DNA of 8,105 nucleotides, from the NCBI GenBank assembly GCA_024641255.1, contig JAHEDL010000044.1, positions 1 through 8,105 on the forward strand, written 5' to 3'. A program made the translations under genes and the position numbers. The notes under the pieces are model-generated. The model ran no database searches. It worked only from the letters and a program-made list of their open reading frames with translations, and was not told the origin of the DNA. Below, one piece after another: positions 1-5,580 of the stretch (its first letter is position 1; the number at the start of each line of letters is the position of its first letter). The stretch is from Pseudorhodobacter sp. GTDB lineage: Bacteria > Pseudomonadota > Alphaproteobacteria > Rhodobacterales > Rhodobacteraceae.

Positions 1-1139
1 GGATGCGCCCGCGCCACGTCTTCATCAAACTCGATGCCCAAACCGGGGGCCTCTGGCGGCAGAATATAACCATCCTCCCATTTGATGCTGTGCTTGATCA
101 GTTTCAGATGGAAGGCCCCGCCGGTTTGAATGGTTTCCGCCATCAGAATATTCGGGATCGACACCGCAAAGTGAATATTCGCCGCCCATTCCACCGGCCC
201 CGCATACAGATGCGGCGCCATTTCGGCGTTATAAATCTCGGCAATCGCCGCTATCTTTTTGGCTTCCCAAATACCGCCCACCCGTCCCAGCGCTGGTTGC
301 AAAATCTTCACCCCGCCTGCGCGCAGCAGCGTGCCAAACTCGGCCTTGGTGGTCAGCCGCTCCCCGGTTGCCAGCGGAATTCGCACCGATTTCGCGACTT
401 CGGCAAACTCCAGCAAGTTATCTGGCGGGATCGGCTCTTCGTACCACAGCGGGTTATACGGCTCTAACTCGCGGCCCAACCGGATCGCGCCGGGGGTGGT
501 AAACTGGCCATGCGTGCCAAACAGCAGATCAGCTTTATCGCCCACAGCCTCGCGGATTTTGCGGCAGAACTCGACCGACCGCGAAATATCGCTCATCGCC
601 GGCTCATGCCCGCCGCGAATGGTGTAAGGGCCGGCTGGGTCGAATTTGACCGCGGTGAAGCCCTGCCGCACCGCAAGCGCTGCCGCTTCGGCCGTCATAT
701 CTGGGTTCACCCAGAATTCCGCCGCGTCCTGATCAGGCTCTGGGTAAAGATAGGTGTAGGAGCGCACCCGTTCATTCATCTTGCCGCCCAACAGCGCCCA
801 GACCGGGCGGTCGCGCGCCTTGCCTAAGATATCCCAGCAGGCGATCTCCAGCCCCGAAAATGCCCCCATCACCGTCGGATCGGGCCGCTGCGTAAACCCC
901 GCCGAATAGGCACGGCGATACATCAATTCGATGTTTTCGGGGTTTTCGCCCAGCATATGGCGTTCGAACACGTCTTCGATCACCGCATTCATCGCGCGCG
1001 GGCCCACGGTTGACGCATAGCATTCGCCATAGCCGACGATGCCGTTATCGGTCGTCAGTTTCACAAAGGTCCAATAGCGCCCGCCCCAACCTGGCGCTGG
1101 CGGCGCTACGGTGAAAATCTCCAGATCCTTCAGCTTCAT
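1..1139 (-). CDS. Enolase-superfamily (mandelate racemase/muconate lactonizing type) enzyme, probable sugar-acid dehydratase, 3' end cut by window
   Basis: Enzymes of this superfamily remove a proton next to a carboxylate using Mg2+; this branch most resembles galactonate-type dehydratases. The visible 379 residues start at the ATG at 1139, which has a GGGAGG ribosome site (1148-1153) 8 bases upstream. Residues 1-120 look like the capping domain (GYGEC 36-40, ALSG-like AFSGLEIACWDILGK 93-107) and the rest is a TIM barrel. Visible motifs are VKFD (164-167, Lys165), GTHGQ (208-212), WYEEP (232-236), TGER (258-261, Glu260), ILQP (279-282) and APHLYAGP (308-315, His310), ending in WEDG (354-357) and PGLGIE. 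HGQ and APH match the His-containing strands of galactonate dehydratase. The position where an Asp metal ligand is expected holds Gly208. K-x-D in place of K-x-K argues against muconate cycloisomerase. The gene lies downstream of three hydrolase genes but behind a 124-base gap, so it may have its own promoter. Substrate unknown. Confidence 0.88.
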   Translation of the reverse strand, partial: MKLKDLEIFTVAPPAPGWGGRYWTFVKLTTDNGIVGYGECYASTVGPRAMNAVIEDVFERHMLGENPENIELMYRRAYSAGFTQRPDPTVMGAFSGLEIACWDILGKARDRPVWALLGGKMNERVRSYTYLYPEPDQDAAEFWVNPDMTAEAAALAVRQGFTAVKFDPAGPYTIRGGHEPAMSDISRSVEFCRKIREAVGDKADLLFGTHGQFTTPGAIRLGRELEPYNPLWYEEPIPPDNLLEFAEVAKSVRIPLATGERLTTKAEFGTLLRAGGVKILQPALGRVGGIWEAKKIAAIAEIYNAEMAPHLYAGPVEWAANIHFAVSIPNILMAETIQTGGAFHLKLIKHSIKWEDGYILPPEAPGLGIEFDEDVARAH

Positions 1140-1263
1140 CGCGCGGGCCTCCCATTTACAAGGCAAAGCTAGGCCGCCGCCGCTACGCCGCTCGCGCATT
1201 CCCGCGACAAGACTATTCTGTCAGCGACGAAAATTGTCGCAGATGGCGCGGTGCGTCGGGGAG
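1140..1263 (-). promoter_or_regulatory. Intergenic region with candidate promoter upstream of the enolase-superfamily gene
   Basis: This 124-base gap separates the esterase stop from the dehydratase-like start. Read on the minus strand, GCGACA (1235-1240) and AATAGT (1212-1217) each match four of six bases of the sigma-70 -35 and -10 boxes and are exactly 17 bases apart, which would give a leader of roughly 65 bases. The boxes are weak and were found by eye. The gap is much longer than the others in this gene run, which supports a separate promoter, but readthrough from the hydrolase operon is equally possible because no terminator with a T-run is seen here. Confidence 0.25.
1204..1240. repeat. 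Inverted repeat, candidate operator
   Basis: The arms GCGACAA (1204-1210) and TTGTCGC (1234-1240) are perfect inverted copies. Inside them GCGAC (1224-1228) also pairs with GTCGC (1236-1240), and GACA (1206-1209) with TGTC (1219-1222). The right arm covers the candidate -35 box for the downstream gene on the minus strand, as expected of a repressor site. The GCGAC/GTCGC hairpin is not followed by a T-run, so it is not a convincing terminator. The regulator is not identified and none is encoded in the window. Confidence 0.35.
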
Positions 1264-1944
1264 TTAGTTTGCGCGAACTAGTGTGTCGATCAGCGCGGCC
1301 AGCCGTTCCGGCATCGCCAGAAACGGCGAATGTCCGCAGGGCAGCGCCGCCTTCCGCTCAATACCACGCGCCATGTCGTTTTGATAGCCGGGCGGAATCG
1401 CGCGGTCGGCATCGCAGCGAATATAGGCCCGTGACAGCGTTTCGGCCCGCGCTGTGCTGGTAAGCGCGGTTTCCATCGGTGCCAAAGCCTGCACGCACAG
1501 CCGCGCCACCGCGCCATTCGCATCGGCGCAATCGTGGAAAAACAAATCAGCCGCCCGCGCCGGATCAAAGCCAAACACGCCCCGCGCCCGATCCAGCTGA
1601 AACGCACCCGCCAAAGGTTGCGATGGCCCGGCCCGCCGCATCTGCGCCAGACTTTGTCCCGCCACCGGCACATAAGCGCAGACATAAACCAGCCCCGCCA
1701 CCAGCGCCGAAGCCTCCGCCGCCGCCGTTATCGCAAAGCCCGCCGCCGAATGCCCCACCAGCACCGTCGGCCCTTCCAGCGCCGCAACCACCGCCTCGGC
1801 TTGCTCGGACAAACTGGCCGCGCATTGCCGCCCCGGCAAATCAATCGCCCGCGCCCTATGCCCCAGTGCTTGTAACGGCGGTATCACCAGATCCCACGCC
1901 CAAGCGCCGTGGCAGGCGCCGTGCAGCAGCAGGATGTCAGACAT
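1264..1944 (-). CDS. Alpha/beta-hydrolase, methylesterase/hydroxynitrile lyase-like
   Basis: A 226-residue serine hydrolase, probably acting in the cytosol on a small ester or a similar substrate. The N-terminal LLLHGACHGAWAW (6-18) carries the oxyanion-hole region in the form typical of the plant methylesterase/hydroxynitrile lyase-like branch. The nucleophile elbow is GHSAAG with Ser66; it has Ala rather than Gly two residues after the serine. The acid is probably Asp180 in CDADRAIPP, and the base is His205 in GHSPFLAMPERL. No signal peptide is seen. I chose the ATG at 1944; a TTG two codons upstream (1950) is also open. The ATG overlaps the end of the preceding lactonase gene by 8 bases, there is no clear ribosome site, and translation is therefore likely coupled. 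It is the last gene of the three-hydrolase run. The fold is certain, the substrate is not. Confidence 0.88.
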   Translation of the reverse strand: MSDILLLHGACHGAWAWDLVIPPLQALGHRARAIDLPGRQCAASLSEQAEAVVAALEGPTVLVGHSAAGFAITAAAEASALVAGLVYVCAYVPVAGQSLAQMRRAGPSQPLAGAFQLDRARGVFGFDPARAADLFFHDCADANGAVARLCVQALAPMETALTSTARAETLSRAYIRCDADRAIPPGYQNDMARGIERKAALPCGHSPFLAMPERLAALIDTLVRAN

Positions 1945-2725
1945 GGCCAATGTCTTGCAAAAAGCCAGTCAGCACATCGGCATAGGCGTCGGGCTTTTCC
2001 ACCATCGGCAAATGCCCCGCCCCGCGCATCAGATGCCAGCGGTGGCCAAGGATCAATTCTGCCGTCTCGCGCACCAGATCCGGCGGCGTGGTGCCATCAT
2101 TCGCACCGGCAATCGCCAGCGTCGGCAGGGTCAGCCCGGCGGTCGGCGTGTAAAAATCGGTGCCCGCAATCGCGCTGGCGCAGCCCACCCAACCCCGCGG
2201 GTCGGTGGCTTCCAGCATGGCGCGCACCGCTGGCATCGCGGCCGCCTCGCGCCATTTGCGGCCAAACATCCGCTCCATCGCGCCCGGCGCATAGGCGGGC
2301 AACCCTTCGGCCTGCACCGCCGCAATCCGCGCGCCCCACATTTCCGCCGACCCGATCTTGGCGGCGGTGTTCGACAACACCAACCCGCGCACCAGATCCA
2401 GCCGCTTCACCGCCAGCCCCTGCGCCACCAGCCCGCCCAAAGACACGCCCAAGACCACGGCATCGCGCAGGCCAAAATGCCCCATCAACCGTTCGGCATC
2501 GCGCACCAGCGCCCCCATCGCATAGGGCGGCTCTGGCACGTCCGAAGCGCCATGGCCGCGCTGGTCATATCGCAACACCCGCAGGCTGTCCGGTAGCAGC
2601 GCCAGCACATCATCCCAAATCCGCAGATTGGTCCCCAGCGCGTGTATCAACACCAAAGCTGGCCCGCCGACCGGCCCCGAAACCTCGGCATTCAGCCGAA
2701 TATCATCCAGATAAATCAACGCCAT
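1937..2725 (-). CDS. pcaD: 3-oxoadipate enol-lactonase-like alpha/beta-hydrolase (PcaD family)
   Basis: PcaD hydrolyses 3-oxoadipate enol-lactone to 3-oxoadipate, the step where the protocatechuate and catechol ortho-cleavage branches meet. The 262-residue length is normal for the family. Visible landmarks are HALGTNLRIW (28-37, oxyanion region), YDQRGHG (53-59), the nucleophile elbow GVSLGG with Ser95, GTDFYTP (188-194), GANDGTTPPDLV (207-218) with Asp210, and RGAGHLPMVEKP (234-245) with His238. The GANDGTTPP and GAGHLP blocks are what point to PcaD rather than a generic hydrolase. I chose the ATG at 2725, where homology begins; the frame is open to 2800 but that stretch overlaps the preceding gene. 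The upstream stop is 1 base away and the next gene overlaps by 8 bases. No other protocatechuate gene is in the window, so the true substrate could be a different lactone. Confidence 0.85.
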   Translation of the reverse strand: MALIYLDDIRLNAEVSGPVGGPALVLIHALGTNLRIWDDVLALLPDSLRVLRYDQRGHGASDVPEPPYAMGALVRDAERLMGHFGLRDAVVLGVSLGGLVAQGLAVKRLDLVRGLVLSNTAAKIGSAEMWGARIAAVQAEGLPAYAPGAMERMFGRKWREAAAMPAVRAMLEATDPRGWVGCASAIAGTDFYTPTAGLTLPTLAIAGANDGTTPPDLVRETAELILGHRWHLMRGAGHLPMVEKPDAYADVLTGFLQDIGHV

Positions 2726-2726
2726 A

Positions 2727-3548
2727 TCACCGCAGCCTTGCCAGAAACGCTTGCAACACCGCAACGCTTTCCGGTTCGTCCAGAAACGGAATATGCGCAC
2801 GGTCCGGCACCTGCCCGAAAATCATGTCAGGCCGCCGCCGCTGCATCTCTGCCACCGTCGCCATCGACAGCAAATCCGAATTTTCGCCGCGAATAAGCGC
2901 CACTGGCAGATCGGAGCAGGCATCAAACAGCGGCCAGGCATCGCCCGCAGGCGCTTTGAACCCGGCCAGAAACGCCTCGCGCAGATCGGGGTCATAGGTA
3001 ATCTGCAAACCATTCAGCATGGCCCGATAATGCAGCCGCGCCTCGTCAAGCCAGCGGCTGTGCGGCACATTGGCAAAGCCCGGCATCGCCTTTGGCAACC
3101 GCTCGGCCAGCGCGTCATGGGTTTTCACCGACGGATTGCGCCCGACATAGTCGAAAATCCGCTCCAGCCCGCCGCGCTCGATCACTGGGCCAATATCGTT
3201 CAGGCACAACCCCAACAGCCGCGGCTTTGCCATCACCGCCAGCAGCATGCCAATCAGCCCCCCGCGAGAGGTGCCAAGCACCGCAGCCTGCGCCACGCCC
3301 AAATGATCCAACAGCGCCAGCGCATCCAGCGCCTCTTGCGGCACGGTGTAACTTGCCGCCCCCGACCACGCGCTGTCACCGCGTCCGCGATAATCCATTC
3401 GGATCAACCGCACGCCTTGCAAATGCGGTTTGGCATAGTCGAAATCCGCCATTGTCCGGGTCAATCCGGCAAGGCACAGCAGCGGCACGCCAGTGCCTTC
3501 GTCCGAATATGCCAACTCTGTGCCATCGGCTGCGATAAACCGGCCCAT
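2727..3548 (-). CDS. Alpha/beta-hydrolase of unknown substrate
   Basis: A 273-residue alpha/beta-hydrolase, first gene of the three-hydrolase run. It has MDYRGRGDS (51-59), the nucleophile elbow GTSRGG with Ser94, an acid probably at Asp225 in RGENSDLL, and the base His252 in RAHIPFLDEPE. Arg after the nucleophile and the N-terminal CLAGLTRT (25-32) mark a lineage common in alphaproteobacteria but without an assigned reaction that I know of. There is no signal peptide. Three starts are possible: GTG 3569, ATG 3560 and ATG 3548. I prefer 3548 because GGAG (3555-3558) lies 6 bases upstream and MGRFIAADGTELAY is a usual beginning for this fold. The stop is 1 base from the PcaD-like start. The gene diverges from the ABC exporter gene at 3673. 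Confidence 0.85.
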   Translation of the reverse strand: MGRFIAADGTELAYSDEGTGVPLLCLAGLTRTMADFDYAKPHLQGVRLIRMDYRGRGDSAWSGAASYTVPQEALDALALLDHLGVAQAAVLGTSRGGLIGMLLAVMAKPRLLGLCLNDIGPVIERGGLERIFDYVGRNPSVKTHDALAERLPKAMPGFANVPHSRWLDEARLHYRAMLNGLQITYDPDLREAFLAGFKAPAGDAWPLFDACSDLPVALIRGENSDLLSMATVAEMQRRRPDMIFGQVPDRAHIPFLDEPESVAVLQAFLARLR

Positions 3549-3672
3549 TCCCGTCTCCATTTTTGGCACACCCTGCCATGCGACACCGGCAGCGGCAACG
3601 GGCCGCTTGCACGCCCCCGCGCGCAGGTCTAGATCGGCGCGGCAGCATTTGGGCAGCTAACAAAGGCGTGAC
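3549..3672. promoter_or_regulatory. Divergent promoter region between hydrolase operon and ABC exporter
   Basis: This 124-base region must hold the promoters of the leftward hydrolase operon and of the rightward ABC exporter, since the genes point away from each other. No strong sigma-70 boxes are visible; TTGCAC (3607-3612) followed 17 bases later by TAGATC (3630-3635) is a poor candidate for the exporter. AAAGG (3662-3666), 6 bases before the exporter ATG, is its ribosome site. The region also contains a small inverted repeat AGCGGC (3591-3596)/GCCGCT (3602-3607) and the palindrome listed separately. Confidence 0.5.
3620..3641. repeat. 22-bp imperfect palindrome, candidate operator
   Basis: Eighteen of 22 positions are identical on both strands. 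The outer arms are CGCGC (3620-3624) and GCGCG (3637-3641), and the core is TCTAGA (3628-3633), all centred on 3630.5. Mismatches are limited to 3625, 3627, 3634 and 3636. It is the most symmetric element in the divergent region, centred about 42 bases before the exporter start, where it could control both directions. GC-only arms arise easily in GC-rich DNA, so the concentric TCTAGA core is the main support. No regulator gene is in view. Confidence 0.4.
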
Positions 3673-5448
3673 ATGGCCGAAAATCTGGAACAACGGGCAA
3701 CCTCGAAGAAGGTTGGCGCCTTGGGCGGCCTTTGGCCCTTCATCCGGCCCTATCGGGGCATGGTGATTGTCGCAGGTTTGGCGCTGTGCCTGACCGCGAC
3801 GGTCAGCTTGGTGCTGCCCATGGCGGTGCGCCGGGTGGTCGACAGCTTTGGCGCGGGCGATGTGACCCTGCTGGACAAATATTTTGGCGCGGCACTGATG
3901 ATCGCGGCGCTGTTGGCACTGGGCACCGGTATTCGTTATTACTTCGTGACACGTCTGGGCGAACGCGTCGTCACCGACATCCGCCGCGCGCTGTTCAACC
4001 GCGTCTTGGGCATGAGCCCCGCCTATTTCGAAAAACTGCTGACCGGAGAGGTGCTTAGCCGCATCACCACCGATACCACCTTGATCCTGTCGGTGATTGG
4101 GTCGTCGGTCTCGGTCGCGCTGCGCAACATGCTGACCGTGCTGGGTGGCCTTGTGCTGATGGGGCTGACCTCGCTGAAACTGATGGGGCTGGTGCTGCTC
4201 ATCGTGCCCGCGATCATCATTCCCATTGTCACTCTTGGCCGCCGTCTGCGTCGGCAAAGCCGCGACAACCAAGATGCCATCGCCCACAGCTCTGGCATGG
4301 CATCCGAAGCGCTGCTTGCCGTGCAAACCGTGCAATCCTTCACCCACGAAGACCGCACCCGCGCCGAATTTGGCCAGATCAACGAACAATCCTTCACCGC
4401 CGCGTTGACCCGCATTTCAACCCGCGCCGTGATGACGATGATCGTGATCTTTCTGGTGTTCGGCGGCGTGGTCGGTGTGCTGTGGATAGGCGCGCGCGAT
4501 GTGCGCGACGGCACCCTGACGCCGGGCGAACTGGTGCAATTCGTGATCTACGCTGTGCTGGTGGCCGGTGCCGCAGGCTCGCTGTCCGAAATCTGGGGCG
4601 AATTGCAGCGCGCGGCGGGCGCGACCGAACGTCTGGTCGAAATGCTGGATGCCAGCGATCCGGTGTCAGACCCCAGCGCGCCGGTGGCCCTGCTGCGCCC
4701 GGTCCGTGGTGAAATCACGTTGGATAACGTCACCTTCTTTTACCCCGCCCGCCCCGAATTTGCGGCGCTGAATGGCGTCAGCCTGACTGTGGCGCCGGGC
4801 GAAACCGTGGCCTTGGTTGGCCCGTCGGGCGCTGGCAAATCGTCGATCCTGCAACTCTTGATGCGGTTCTATGATCCGCAAGGTGGCGCGATCTTGCTGG
4901 ATGGCCATGACCTGCGCAGCCTTGCCCGCACCGATTTCCGCGCAGCGATGGCGCTTGTGCCGCAAGACCCGGTGATCTTCGCCGCCTCGGCGCTGGAAAA
5001 CATCCGCTTTGGCCGTCCCGACGCCACCGAAGCCGAAGTGATCGCGGCCGCCGAAGCCGCTTCGGCGCATGGCTTCATCACCGCGCTGCCGCAGGGCTAT
5101 GCCACCTATCTGGGCGAACGCGGCGTGATGCTGTCGGGCGGGCAAAAGCAACGCATCGCCATCGCCCGCGCCATCCTGCGCGACGCCCGCGTGCTGTTGC
5201 TGGATGAAGCCACCTCGGCGCTGGATGCCGAATCCGAACGCGATGTGCAGGCGGCGGTTGACCGGCTGGCGCAGGGCCGCACCGTGATTGTGGTGGCGCA
5301 CCGGCTTGCCACCGTCAAACGCGCCAACCGTATCGTTGTGCTGGATCAGGGCGGCATTGACGCCATCGGCAGCCATGACGCGCTTGTGGGCGCAGGTGGT
5401 CTCTACGCCCGCCTTGCCAAGCTGCAATTCACCGATGGGGCTGCCTGA
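3673..5448 (+). CDS. ABC exporter half-transporter (fused permease and ATPase), MsbA-related
   Basis: A 591-residue inner-membrane exporter subunit expected to work as a homodimer that uses ATP to move a lipid or other hydrophobic molecule outward. Roughly six membrane segments fall near residues 30-50, 70-92, 148-168, 170-190, 253-273 and 285-305. The ATPase half is complete: A-loop Tyr357, Walker A GPSGAGKS (383-390), Q-loop Gln431, signature LSGGQ (487-491), Walker B VLLLD (507-511) with catalytic Glu512, D-loop SALD (515-518) and switch His543. Length and layout fit the MsbA-related family common in alphaproteobacteria. The ATG has AAAGG 6 bases upstream. It diverges from the hydrolase operon and is followed after 132 bases by an acyl-CoA synthetase, which hints at, but does not show, a lipid cargo. 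The cargo cannot be told from the sequence. Confidence 0.93.
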   Translation: MAENLEQRATSKKVGALGGLWPFIRPYRGMVIVAGLALCLTATVSLVLPMAVRRVVDSFGAGDVTLLDKYFGAALMIAALLALGTGIRYYFVTRLGERVVTDIRRALFNRVLGMSPAYFEKLLTGEVLSRITTDTTLILSVIGSSVSVALRNMLTVLGGLVLMGLTSLKLMGLVLLIVPAIIIPIVTLGRRLRRQSRDNQDAIAHSSGMASEALLAVQTVQSFTHEDRTRAEFGQINEQSFTAALTRISTRAVMTMIVIFLVFGGVVGVLWIGARDVRDGTLTPGELVQFVIYAVLVAGAAGSLSEIWGELQRAAGATERLVEMLDASDPVSDPSAPVALLRPVRGEITLDNVTFFYPARPEFAALNGVSLTVAPGETVALVGPSGAGKSSILQLLMRFYDPQGGAILLDGHDLRSLARTDFRAAMALVPQDPVIFAASALENIRFGRPDATEAEVIAAAEAASAHGFITALPQGYATYLGERGVMLSGGQKQRIAIARAILRDARVLLLDEATSALDAESERDVQAAVDRLAQGRTVIVVAHRLATVKRANRIVVLDQGGIDAIGSHDALVGAGGLYARLAKLQFTDGAA

Positions 5449-5580
5449 CCGCCCCAAATCTCCCAAATTTCCTGACGTTGCGTTGGGTGGTCATGCTTTT
5501 CCTTGGCAAACGCTGCTTTCTTCCGCATCTTTCCCGCTATACGGCCCGCAGCAGAACGGGCCACGCAACGGGAGGATACC
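5449..5580 (+). promoter_or_regulatory. Intergenic leader before the acyl-CoA synthetase
   Basis: These 132 bases separate the exporter stop from the synthetase start. No T-tailed terminator is seen after the exporter, so the two genes may be cotranscribed. TTGGCA (5503-5508) with CATCTT (5526-5531), 17 bases apart, is a weak sigma-70-like pair. A hairpin (5543-5562) and a strong ribosome site GGGAGG (5570-5575, 5 bases before the ATG) close the region. An upstream in-frame non-ATG start (5503) is open but has no homology-like sequence and no good ribosome site. Confidence 0.3.
5543..5562 (+). repeat. Leader hairpin just upstream of the acyl-CoA synthetase ribosome site
   Basis: GGCCCG (5543-5548) and CGGGCC (5557-5562) are perfect inverted copies around an 8-base loop. 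No T-run follows, so it is not an intrinsic terminator. It ends 7 bases before GGGAGG, so in the transcript it could stabilise the 5' end or keep the ribosome site exposed. It may also be chance in GC-rich DNA. Confidence 0.35.

Noticed and set aside
1..1139. Reading the enolase-superfamily gene as muconate cycloisomerase feeding the PcaD-like lactonase
   Set aside because: The second-strand motif is K-x-D, not K-x-K, and the HGQ and APH histidines fit the dehydratase side of the superfamily.
1909..2997. Plus-strand open frame of 362 codons
   Set aside because: It lies opposite two hydrolase genes with full catalytic motifs and encodes low-complexity Pro/Ala/Arg-rich sequence, a common artefact of GC-rich codon use.
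2751..3632. Plus-strand open frame of 293 codons
   Set aside because: Antisense to the first hydrolase; Arg/His/Gln-rich with no recognisable domain.
3376..4389. Minus-strand open frame of 337 codons
   Set aside because: Antisense to the ABC exporter membrane domain; rich in His, Gln and Asp as expected from the reverse complement of biased codons.
4666..5466. Minus-strand open frame of 266 codons
   Set aside because: Antisense to the exporter ATPase domain, whose motifs are intact on the other strand.
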